Both the position numbers and the translations under genes were made by a program. The notes beneath the pieces were generated by a model. The model was not told where the DNA came from. It did not search any database and was given only the letters and a program-made list of their open reading frames with translations. DNA of 64,000 bases from Styela clava (Eukaryota; Chordata; Ascidiacea; Stolidobranchia; Styelidae), in the NCBI RefSeq assembly GCF_964204865.1, contig NC_135259.1, positions 7,884,974-7,948,973 of the forward strand, given 5' to 3'. Positions 47,481 to 60,600 of the stretch are shown one piece after another. Position 1 is the stretch's first letter. Each line of letters opens with the position of its first letter.

Positions 47481-50400
47481 TCTCCTTCGATAATGATTGT
47501 TATATTTCTCTATAAAACGATCGCTTCGGCTTTTTCGTGATCTTTTAGTGTATTAAAAAATAGTTCATACAGCGTCCAAATTTTATTCTCTGTGTGGTCG
47601 TTGAGATGTTACAATTCATTTTAACAATACAATTGAAAAATAGATAATAATAACAATTGTAGAACACCCCACTGTGTGAATATGGGCATAGATAGGAAAT
47701 TTTAGTTGTCAGTAATATGACTGAACATATACCCGCTTCCGTCCGCCTGATTTGTTTACGAATTATTTCTTGATTCTACATATCCGGTCGACGGAGAGCG
47801 CCGGCGAGTCACGATTGCACGAAAACAATTTCTTGTCGCTGTTGGACACCGATTAAAGCTATTTTGCAACATTGAATATTTTCTCATGTAGTAATTTAAT
47901 TCCATTTGACGGCAGTCGTGTGGATACATGCCCCGGAGTGTTGTCCAATATCATTATCCAAATACTTTAACGAGTAATTTTTTTCCTAATTTTTGTTATT
48001 GATTCACTAACGGATTTGTCTAATGTATAAGTGTTAATATTTCGCTGCGGATTAAATCGAGAGGATTCATAGTTGACAATTAGTTTTTTTTTTTTGTAAC
48101 TGGCCATACAAAATGGACTCAGCTGAAGAGGCAATATCGGGTTAGGCACAGTTGTAGGTTAGTTCAAAGTAGCCACAAACGTATATAATATACGTATAGT
48201 TATTTGAATCCTTCAAAATAGTTTCAACATACATAGAACGCTCCAATGTAAGCACACTATTCGACGTTATTAGGTGTAACTGTAACGACAGAAGTTCGAA
48301 ATCCTCCCTTTCATCAAACACAGACATTCAATTCAAGTACAGTTTAAGTCGGCCCACCCACAGAGAAATATGTTCTTGGTGGAAAATTATTGTCTTTGGA
48401 CAGGAAGTAGAATTTTTTACAATATGAAAAAAATCTCTTTTTCATTACCGTAATTTTTGAATTAATTGCTTTAAAAATTTTCAATGTTTAAAGTTGTATT
48501 GTTCGCTAGAATGCTATAACTTTTATTTATTTCTGATGGCTCTATTTATATTTGTTGGCTTAATGTTATTCGCTCTTCACTTCGAATTTTTTTGTGAATA
48601 ACCTCTAGAAAATTATTTGTAGCGGTTCTTCGACCTCTTTCCTGTTACGCGAAAGTCGAAAGTTTTTTGACTGTACTGTGTGTAAGATAGACTACTGTGT
48701 CTAAAGGAGACTACTGCTTCGCTTTTGTCTTTGTGTCCATATATTTGGGAATTGATCTCTTGTTTATTGTCTGAGGGAAAAACCTAGAAAAATGTGTATA
48801 TACGATTTTTTGCACACGACCGAAAACACTTCCGACTGTAAAGTATCTTTTAATTTCAATGGCACTGCGTTGAACAGTGTAAATAAAAACCTTTGAAATC
48901 TAGTACAACTATACGCGTACAACTATACACTGTGTAGTGTAGACTTTTGCTACCGTATTAGCTATTCATGTTATTCTTACAATATAATCGTATTCATTTT
49001 GTTCTATGAAATATATATACTGTGTAATTTATCATTTCACAAAAATTTTCGACTAGCCTAATTAAACTAACTTAATTGGCACGGTTGCTATTAAATTAAG
49101 GAGTTGCACTAGTCGAAGATAATTCTCCCTGACGTAAGACGACCTTTGTGCAGCAACCATGTAATTTTAAAATCCGCTTCCCTTGATTTGAAAAGTTTTT
49201 AGTTAGTTTTGTGTAAACTTGAAGCAGGGTCGCCTACATAGACCTCCCGTATTAGTATTCTAGAATGATTGATTTTTTAAGTAATATAAAATATTATAGC
49301 AACAAATAAACAGAATCATATTCTGTTGAGTAGTACACATTTTAATCAAGCTTTCAGTAGAGCGTAGTCAAGATTCATTCTAATGCCAAAGCAATTGACT
49401 TCGCAGCATTCAGGCATCTATGTGGCACAGGCCACAAATGGAGTACGACTTGAAACATTAAAAAAAAGATGGTCACTTTGGACCTTATGTATATAATATA
49501 AATATATATAAGTTAAGATAACGTTTTTTCGCTGTTTTAAGTACATATATTATATATATAATAATCAGCTGTTTTTTGAACTCGGAAGGAATTGTCAACG
49601 CTCGATTATTATACCATTTTGGATTTTTATTTGTACCTGAAACCTGTTGATTTTTATTTAATATTATGTTGACGATCGCTAACGACGTGCACACTGGTAT
49701 TTTATATCATTGCTAGTTAAAAAAAATTGAAATACGGGTGAGTAGTGTGTATGGAAATTTGCGATGGTCTCCTCTGAAGACGCGACCTCAAACATCCTTG
49801 CATAAGCAAAGTTTTTTACGGTTCCTCCATGTGAATCTATATGCTAAGAACAGTTTTTTTGTGACATACTGTCTGTTATTTATGCATGTGTTGTCGGTTT
49901 TTGACAAATGCATCCCTAGTTATATATATCTTTGCTATTTTTGAGTCAATTTTTTACAATTAATTTTGACCCGTTATTGGTTGGGTATTCAAAAAGCTAA
50001 CCATTAGAGATTTGTTTTGGATTAAGACATCCGAACGACGCATATTAATTTTTGCGTTGCTATAAATGGATGCTTTTGCGTTGCTTTTGTATGGATTTTG
50101 ATTATATATATAGATTATATACTATATATCATTGTGCTTCATATATGTTCGTATCCTGATAAATCTTCATTAAAATTCCGGTAGGCATATGTCAGTACTG
50201 TGACGTCATGTCGAATGAATAATTGCTGTATAATTGTATGTTCACTCTTGATTCACTTATTTCGAACTAAATTTTAGCTTCTTCTAAAATTATCGTGTTC
50301 TGTGAAGATAGTACATTAATTGAGAGTCTTTAGACTGTTTTGAATCTTAAGTGGATTTCATGGAATCCCGCGGATCACATAAATATAGCCAATAAGCCAA

Positions 50401-53400
50401 CTATTTTACGAGATATTTTTAAACCACTGAAAAACAAAACTTAGCCTCAAGACCACATGAGTATCATTAACTTTTTAATGTTTCTTATATTGAAAATACA
50501 ATTTAGCGGCTTTACAGCATGAAATAACACTATATATTTCATTATATCTTTGCGTATATAAATGTATTATTTTCTTGGTTCACTGGAACGATGGAAAATT
50601 ATTCAAATAAATATAATTAAATTTCTATATCTTTTGCGGTAAACTTCCGTGCCCTATTAAATCGAGGACCGTAAAAATTAAATTTTGTTTCCGAAAATAA
50701 AGTATTCAAAAATTTCAGTAACCATGGCAAAAATGATCGTGGCACATTCCTGAGCGTATCAGGCTGCGCCAAACACGGCCATCGCAATTTCTTATATTTT
50801 TGTAAAATCATGTATAGTTTTCATTTAACGATAACGCACAGAGGCGCTGGACCGAATATTTGCCAAATATATAAACTATTTTAATTCATAAAATCCTAAA
50901 TTGTAATAGGTACTGAATTAAGACACATGGTTTATTGAACTTGGTGTGTAAAATTGAAGCTCCCAATTTCTCTGGCCCGTGTTTTTACTGGCTAACCGAA
51001 AGCGTGATTGGCTGTTTAGGAATTTGAATGTCAACAATGCGAGTACAAGATGGCGAGGTGAAGCGCACTTGACGTTTCGAGTGAGATGTAAACAGTTACG
51101 CCCGGTAGAGCGGAACTGTCCTGTCAATTGAGCTTGACCCTGGAGAGTGATAAATCGAGCATAGAATTATGTTTATCGTAAAAGTATTCACAGGTTTAGG
51201 ACGCCCTTTTTGTAACTTTGTGGCGAACAGCTAAGATCAAACAATGTTATTATTATTATAATATATATTTGTGAGATAAGTTTAGACTCGTCGACTGTCT
51301 GGCATATTGACCACACAAGTATTGAGTTTCAGTGGGAGAAAGAAGCATCTAGAAGCATTAAGAACGTATTTATATGTATATATATTATAGATTGAAATAT
51401 GGAAATGAAATATTGGTGGGAACGTGTAGACCGGCGATAGAAGCATGGACTACATATGTGTGATGTGTCTTACCTCTGAAATGCTTTACATTCAGGAACC
51501 TTTCTTGGATTGTTCATGTGTTTCAAAATATGAAAAGCACAAAATTCAATAACATGTGATAGTGATATCATTTTTCGTAGCTTTTATTTTGATTAGCGGA
51601 ATATACCACCATGGGATTTGTGGAATGGCGACTGACTGAAATATCTCTGCAGATAAAGATAAACATACCAGGTTATAACAGCTTAACCGTAAAGTCGACA
51701 TTTCCGTTGACATGTCGCCGTTTTTTTTTAAAAAAAACACAGCATCGTCCACAAGATGTCTGTCGTGTAAAACCTCTATAAAATATAAATGGCCAGGCGT
51801 GGAAGTTCTTAATTTAAGACAGTCCTTTCTCCAAATTTGACTAATTGTTCGTTTGGTAGAGGATTATGGTGAACTGCGAGCTCGATAATTGCCGCGTTAA
51901 TAAGAATTGATTGGAAGGTTGTGTAGATTTCAACTTGACTTGTCTCGAATTACCTTTTAATGTACATATATCTGTCTGGTAGTTAGTAGTGCGACGAGTA
52001 ATTGCTTAACGAACTAATTTTGCTTTTGTCATACTTGCTGGTGTTAGTTCAATATTATGATATGATATATTCAGTCGGACATATATTTACAGAGAATGTG
52101 GATTTGTCGTATATAAAGATTATGAAGTGTGTATGTCGTAATTATATGAAATGGTTCATATGGACTAAAATAGATTTAATTATATTTAGATCACAGGTTA
52201 TAGAAATTCATGTTTTAGAAGAATTTCTGAATAGCAGGCTACAAATCCTATTTTGGCATAGACAAGGCGACTTCAAGTTTATCTACCTTGCGACTGTTAC
52301 TGTACAACGCAATTTTATATTAATACGCTCTGAAGATTGATCGTTTCTCATTCCCCTAAATCAGAATGTGGATGTACACATTCTCACTGCGGAATTTGTT
52401 CAGGATTCGCAAGGAAAGCCAGAAAAATCAGTGCGGCTTTGTCAAATGTTTTCTTCAGAAATTATTACGAAACGATCAAATTTTAACAAATAATTCTGAC
52501 ATAATTAGTTCTGTCTGGACCACGTTGACTGAATACAAGCAGGTGTATTCTCTAGCAAAGATATTAATTACCATCTGCTCACTTTCCATTATTCTTTGTA
52601 ATGACTAAGAATCAACCGATTATACAACATCACTATCGATCGACAAAAATGCAAATCAAATAGGCGACGAGTAGACACGATGGCTCTATGGGTTGGATTT
52701 ATAATAATATCGAACGAATGTACTTAATGTTCTGAAATTCATTACTGCATTAGGGTCAGCATTTGAATTTCACAAAATGATTGTATATATATTAAATTAC
52801 CATTTACTCGATTACAAAATGCTTCATCGAATTATCGTCCGTTTTGTTAGGCCAATGCTTTGCAACATAGCTCTTATCTCGTATTCCGCGCTTGCTGCTT
52901 GCATATTGGACGGACGATTATTGGACGACGTTCATTAGCAAATTATTTATAGACATTTGAAATTTACGTTTCAAAAAATTTGCCTCCTTCGTTTGTACTC
53001 GCTTTAGAATATCGACTTCGTAAACTCGTCATATTTTCGATTTTTTTCCCTTTTACCAGACGTTTCCATTAATGGTGACATGTCTCCGTGTAAAGTTACT
53101 CAAACAGCATATGCACAAGCCATCGGCGATGAAATACACAAGATGTCCATTATTTGTAAACTCGTCATGGATACGAATTTAGCCTCGTGTAAATAAATAA
53201 TTAATATACTGCGTCATCTTTTCAAGATCTTCGTCTGGCACACGCATAGATCGTATAATGGATTCGCATGATTGAAAATGTAAGTATATGCATATATAAA
53301 TAGATTTTAAATTCCTCTGTTATACATGATTGTTTAACGGAAAAAATTTAGCGATAAATGAAAGTGTACCCATGGGACCGAATATGAACAATGGTTTGGA

Positions 53401-54594
53401 TTTGTCGCTATGATGCTATACTATTCAGGTCGGTTTCCATTTCTCTTACCGTTCCTCAACTGGATTTATTTCTTCCCACGGGATACATTGTCGCTAATGT
53501 AAAAAGCAATGCTTTTATTGGACACGTGAGTGGACCTATGGGTCGTTTTCATATTTTTGGTAATTTTGTTCTTGTTGGTCTTCTTCGTATCGTTTTGAAA
53601 AAAATCGCTTTTCTACATGATTACTGGACCAATTGCTTTGAAATTTTCAGTGAGTAAAGATTATATTTCCCTCTAGAAGGCTACTACTTTCATTTATCGT
53701 TTTTTTGTGTGCTATGACGCTATCAAAATTTGCCACTATGTGGCGCTACGTGTCCATATATTTGAGCATAGATCTCATGTCTAAAATTATAATATAAGTA
53801 GGGGGCGCTGTCGAGTCGTAATATTTCTTCGAGATCAACGTCGATGCGCGTGATTTTATATAACGTTTTTGTATGGCACAAATAATGAAAACATTAAATA
53901 ATATGTTTTCATTTGCATTATAATTCAAATACCTATTGCTTAATTCAAGTTCCTGTGTCCAATCCCATGATGAGCAAATAATAACAATTCATATATTCTT
54001 TATAATTGGCTTAAAACTAGGTTTCTCACGCTAACATTCCCACGGAAAATATAATTTGTTGGCGATGTCCCAAAACACTCATTTTGCCGATTGTCTTAAT
54101 TTTACATGTAAATATAGATATTTCTCGTTATTATGTGGTCATTTTCTAATTAGAGGTAGTTAATTGTATTACAACTATATTACCAATTCGTTTTCCACTT
54201 TAAATTTTTATCTTAGGTAATTATTCTCGCGGCGTCGTAGTTGTTGATGAAGTAGGCTTATTGTAATTAACATACCATTTGTGTTTGACAGATTCTATTA
54301 TTATTACTATTTGCCTAAATTAGTTCTGTTCAGTATCACGCACCACTCCATTTCATTGTTACCTATCGGACTCAATTTAGTACACTATTGTTTCTGAACT
54401 CTCGTTGGGAAAATTGAACCTCGTCCAGGTTTTAAGTGTTGCGTAAAGCTATTCTTCAAGAAGGTACCGAGGAATAAATCCCCATTGACGCAACAAAGTA
54501 TTCTGGTGTCGTCTTCAATTAGGTAAATAACCAGTAGTAACTTGTAAGGAATCGGAAATTATGTGATCAGAAGTTTCGTTACCTGAAAAATTGG
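47481..54594. other. Long intergenic/5' region upstream of PAR-3
   Basis: No complete gene supported in 7.1 kb. It holds two copies of repeat R1 (about 48,450-48,770 and 53,518-53,790). A coding-like stretch at 53,083-53,196 is discussed in the findings. The last few hundred bases probably contain the PAR-3 promoter and 5' UTR. Confidence 0.45.
53518..53790 (+). repeat. Dispersed repeat family R1, copy 2
   Basis: Matches about 10,098-10,230 in its first 140 bp (GGACACGTGAGTGGACC ... ACTGGACCAATTGCTTTGAA) and the 48.7 kb copy at its right end (GTGTCCATATATTTGAGCAT). The open frame at 53,391-53,657 is largely repeat sequence. Confidence 0.6.
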
Positions 54595-54603
54595 ATGAAA
54601 AAT

Positions 54604-57600
54604 ATGAGGGTGACAGTATGTTTCGGGCAAACTCGTGTTATCGTGCCATGCAAAGGAGGAGCCACTGTTGCCGAACTCGTAAAGGAAGCTTGCGCTCGTT
54701 ATAAGAAGGCTATAGGAAAAGTAAGTGGGCTTATTTTAATTAGTCTATATTGGATTTTGGAATATTATATATCTTATGGACTATTCAGAGTGCACAATGA
54801 TATACAATAGGAAGAACTTTTTTTGTGAAATTGGATTATGCTATTTTTATTATATATTTTTTTATTTTCTTATTTAAATATATATTGACTGTATTCTATC
54901 TTCATCCATGAGAAATGTAAAGTAAACACAAAAAATACGATTGGAACAACATTTGTTGTAAAATTTGAATATACTGTTTTTATTTGTATTTTTTAGGATC
55001 TTTTGTACAAAGCCCCACATTTTTAATTCGTAATGTATAAACATTGTTAGTTAAACAAATACTTCATTTGTGTATTTTGTGATACATGCTGTTTTGATAC
55101 CAAATTTATTTGGCTCTTTACATAATTTCAGACACCAAAATACAGAGTGAAAATTCGTCAGTTGGAAAATGCTGTTGATGGTGGTATATTAGATACAGAT
55201 GATTATGTTTTTGATGTTGCTGAAGACAGAGATCAAGTGAGTTAACAAACAAGACTAAATATAACAATTCTAAATATAAAAAAATTGGAACAAAAGTTGG
55301 ATTTTTGGACATGGATATCCTAAAATTTGTTTGTCATTTTGTGCTGTGCGATTTCAGCATTGAATTTTTGTCTGAATATTATTATATTTTTTTTGTGATC
55401 AAACTAAATGATATTTTAATTTGGCCTCGAATTATTTCACTCTAATAGTATTGATAGTGTGGAATAATGTCATGGCATTGTATATGAACAGTTCTTATCA
55501 CCCACATATTTTGGGAATATGTGTAGATTACTGTTCTTATTTATGGACTCAAAATAGCTGATGCATACAAATTGACTAGCCTATTCTACTTCTTTCAAAA
55601 TTAACTTTATTTTCATTTAATAATAGGTAGTATTATTTTTTCTTATTGAAGCCATTCATTATTGTGATCAATGACACATTTAAAATTTTCTATCCAGCCC
55701 ACTGAAATAGATGTTACTTCCTCTTGATCTATATGACTTATTACTAAAATATTTCATGCATACCACGAAATGCATTCTGTACTCAGTGCCATATTCTCTA
55801 TGCTTCCTTGTTGCTGCGCTAAGATAGGATAATGCAGATATTATAATTTATTGAGGCACTATCTGAACTTTCGTAAAATGTGGCTTTTCAGAACATTACG
55901 AACTAAGGTACAGTACAGTAGGTGTTTACAATATTCGAAGTTTAGAAGTTGGAGTATCTTATATGTATCATGCTTGTATGATCAGCAATTATAAATGAAG
56001 TGTATATTTGAATACTTGTATATGTTTCATAGTTTGGATTACTTTTCTATAATTATAATTGACAAATTACATAGTGAAAGTGTTTTTTGGTAATACTTCA
56101 AATAGGTATTCATTGCGCAAGAAACAATTTTTTTATACTTTTTTTTCTCATAAATTGTACATATTTTGTATTGTTTTAATTAGAGCACTCTCCATTGTAT
56201 CAAGTATTGTAATTGCAAAATTTATCAAAGAAAATTATATTGACACATTTTTCCATGGCTGCCTGATTTTTGATGACCTAACCTATGGCTAACATTTTCT
56301 GTTTCAGCTTATTGCAATATTTGAAGAAGAAGATAATCAAACATATCATTATAATGGATGGGACAGACACAGTGGATCAGGATCTGATGGTCATCGAAGT
56401 CCGTTGTCATTTCAACACCATTCTTCTGTCCTAAACAGCAGATTTGGCAATGATAATACCTCCTCATGTATGAATACCCTGTTATTTTCGCATTGTGTTT
56501 TTTTACTATTTGACTATTCAAAGCGGCTAATATTAAAGGTTGTACAATAATTGATCATGGTAAAACCTATCCTCATTTTTATTGGTTCTAAGTACATTTG
56601 AAAGTATCATTGTCATTGCTATTTATCATAATATGAGTTCTGTTTTCTTACATGAGTTCTGGCTGGCATATTTGAATTCGTGATTCAGAACATAGTTTTA
56701 TGTATGTCTATTCTGATAGATATTATTTGATGAATCATACAATTTTAATGCTTATTTTAACTGTTGACATTTTATAACAGCAAGTAGAAATCGACCTCTA
56801 GCACCCACTGGTAATGCAACTGTGATAAAACATAACAGCAAAAGAGAACAAAACCTCGAAGTTAATGTTGGCGTGGATGCATTGAAAGCAGGTGAGTGTA
56901 TTGTTCATACTCTCTCTGCTACTCTCTCTGGTCAAAAAAAAATCTTGAAATTGTGGATATTTTATGGATTATAAACATAATTTGTCAATGAAGATTTATT
57001 CCTGTAAGACTGAATCTAATACACAAACTAAATTGATTGCCGACTTTTGGTTTTCCAACCATGTATGTGTAGATTCAATATTGAACCTGAAACAACAAGA
57101 TTACTTCATATTTCCAATATTTTATTTTTCCATATATAGCCTATATAGTTTATTTTATAGTGATAAGAAAAGATGAGGTCATAAGTTATAACTCAAATGT
57201 TATTTGGTTTTATATACTCACTAATGCTTGATGGAATGCGGCATTACAGGACCATGACGCCACCAAGTTTCTGATAAGTGGTTTTGATTTTCAAAATATA
57301 TAAACAAAGTTAAGCATCAATGACTGTAGTATATTATTACTGATAACAAAGCTATTTTTAGCTGTCTGATATTGTGTGGCATTTAGTTTCAACTTGCGAG
57401 TGAAAGCTATCATTACGCTGCAAATAAGGACTAGAATGGGTTACAGTAACAATTAGGGTTTATATACATCAGAATGTCAAAGGTTATTGTGTCTTGTGTA
57501 TGCCCAATTGTTTAATTTCAGTTCATTCCAAGAGTTGAGATACCTACTCTTCAATGAGTGATATTTATACTCTTTTAATCTGGATTATAGCATAAACAAC

Positions 57601-60600
57601 TAATTATTGTAGTTGTAGGTATGGCTGTTAAATTTACAATGAGAAGCCAGAATTTTGACACAAACAAATTACCCCTTTCAATCAATTTGGCTAATTTTGA
57701 TATTAACCAAGATTTGTTGTGTTTTTGAAGGATATGAATAAAGCTCACTGTTTTAGGGCCACTTGTAATTTGCCGCCACTATAATAACTAGTTAAACCAC
57801 TCTTCTCAAAAAAATAAAAATAAATTATCAAAGCCCAGTGACATGAAAAGGTAAAATATTGTCACAAGAATGTGCTGATGGCACTTCAGGCATGATACAT
57901 TGGAATTTGGCATAATCTTCTGATTCCGGTAGATAGGACCAACCCATTGAAGTATCTTTTTTATGGTATACTTTAAAATTGACATTTAGGCAACAGGATA
58001 GCGTGTTTGGCAAAGGCAGCGTGCTTTGAAGTAGGCTTGAAAAACTCATCCCAAATCAATTATTAGCTGTTTCAAGGAGTACACTCACTAATATTGAAAG
58101 CTATCATGGTCAGCAATGTAATTACAAAGCTGTGGTAAAGGCTTCGTTGAATATACCGGTAGGAATTCCAGAATTGAGAATTGACTATTATTTCAGCGTT
58201 TTGGCAGAAAATAAAGACAGCGCCCCTTTTTTGTTTAAATACTAAATTGTATTATGTAAGGGCCAAACTTGCCTTTACCTCACAATATGACTAGTGGGCC
58301 TTCTGGTATTTGATATTTTAATTTTGGAACATTTCCAATTGGGTTACCGGCATGTGTTTTTGAAAATCAACCGCAGAGAGTAGCTTTATGCACAGATTAC
58401 TTGTGTTACTTACGGTACTCCCTTATTAATTGTCTCGTCTAATTATTTGGCTTTGGGAACATAGCTGGAGGTAACACCATAATCGGCTTCTGATTTGAAT
58501 GCTACTGCGTCTATTAATATCGCAAGCTTACGCTTTGAAATTTGCACAATTTGTTATCAAACAACAACACAAAGGCGCGAATTTACTCCCCGTTCTTCGA
58601 GGTCGCGGTATTAATCGCATTGCAAATACAGGATTAGGAAAGCGTCAAGTAAAGCCAAATCAAATTTGATTTTCTGCTCTGTTGCCTACTATATCGAGAT
58701 AGATTCATTCATTCATAATAGGAATAGTTAGTGGGAAAGTAGAGTCATATTTGTTGGCGCTTCGTTTCTACCAATTTTACTATTGAAATATTTAGGCTTT
58801 TACCTAATAAATAGTCTTCATTCGCTTGTGTATTTATTGTGTATGCCGAGAATTTATATTTTTGCCGTTTCTAATATTTGGTAGGGTTTAATTGCAGAAA
58901 CATGTCTTCAAATTATAGGCAGGAGGCGCCTCATTATAGAGCTTTTTTTTAAATGTAGTCGATATATTTTTCTTCGCATATGCACAGCACAATATTATTT
59001 GTAAATATTCGAGTAAAATTGTTGAGATATATTGCATCAAATTTTCGATTAATTTATTTGTAAAAAACTGACAGATTCATTAGCGGCATCAGGTTCAATT
59101 TATGGACTTTTCGTCGAAGCAATCTTATTTATCGCACACTTACGATAGGTTAAATTTCTGATTTGTTAGACATACAAAATTGGTCCAGAAAGCATAAATG
59201 TAAAGTAGGTAACATTATCCACTAAAACACCCGATTCGCCTTCCAACAACACGAACTCTGCAGTATCACGTTATGCCGAAGACGAATCATTGTCCATTTT
59301 AATTTCGCCCAAACTTGCCCGGAGATGAATCATTATATGCAGTGATGCATGTCTTCTCAGGTATGCGCGGTATTAGTTCCCTTTAGTTAGTACAATGGAA
59401 TTCAACCCCCAACTAGATAGAGATAATGCGATCTGCCGTTTTACTTCCTGCGTTACCTTTTAGTATGTAACCGTGGATTACGGTCGTCGTCTCTCGCTAA
59501 TTTATCGCTGCTTATGTATTATGAGTTGTCTGTCGCCTGCAGCGGATGTTATCCGTCAAAATATTTACAATTGCAAAACGCGTAATCGTCAGACTGATTA
59601 ACTGGTTGCAAGAAGTAAGGGCAGATTTTGAGTTGAGTTTACAGTATATGCTTAGGTTTTCTTATATATTAGATTATCGGCGCTCCAGAAGTATGTCTAC
59701 CAATATGGAGGTAACTAATGTTGTTCGCCTATTTTACATCAAGTTGTGGATTTGTTACTAATTGCAGAAGAACAGTAGTACTATGTCGAAACGTCAATTT
59801 AGCTTGTCGGATGCCGGTCGGTCAATTATATTTTTAATCCAGTCGTTTTGACTGATTTGTAAGTCAATTTATTTTGCTTTCTCAATTATCTCGATTTTTG
59901 AAATGGTAATTATAGTTGCGTCTTAATTCTGCACTAATCCAGGCAAAAATATATTATTATAGATGCTATATATATACCCATCGATATTCAGAATATATTA
60001 TTCTAGGAGGATATTATCATGTGATGTGAGATATGTTTCTAGTCTATGTCTATGGGGGTTGAATCATATAGTTATGTAAAAGTAGGCACTGAGAATGCCG
60101 GAACAATGTCAGCGGGAGGTTTTCGGTTTTTCGCGGAAGTTATGTTCTTTCAACTGCATATCGTCAGCGTTCGTTACCCGTGGTTACCAATCGATATATT
60201 CAAATAAGAATTTTCTTAGTCCATCAACATTTGTTCAGTGTAGTCATTAATAGCACTCCCTAGTTTAGCAAAATTTACCAAGTGCCAAGCTTGGTATCAG
60301 AAACTGCGCAACAGCATGCTATACAACGAATAAATAAGAAATCGGCGCAACTGTTTTAGTATATTGTAACATATTTACGATTTGCCACTTATAGAAGTAT
60401 TAGGTACACTTTTCCGCGAACCGGTACCTGTATTTCCTATTTATTTATTTGCTCAAGTATATTCTGAACGACAATAATAGTACAGACCTAAATTTTGCGG
60501 CCCTTTACAGATTATCGCAACTCCAAGGAAGTTAGCTTGCACGAAATATTGACGGAATGGATGACTCGTTAAAATCACATTTTATTACGCTTTCAATAAC

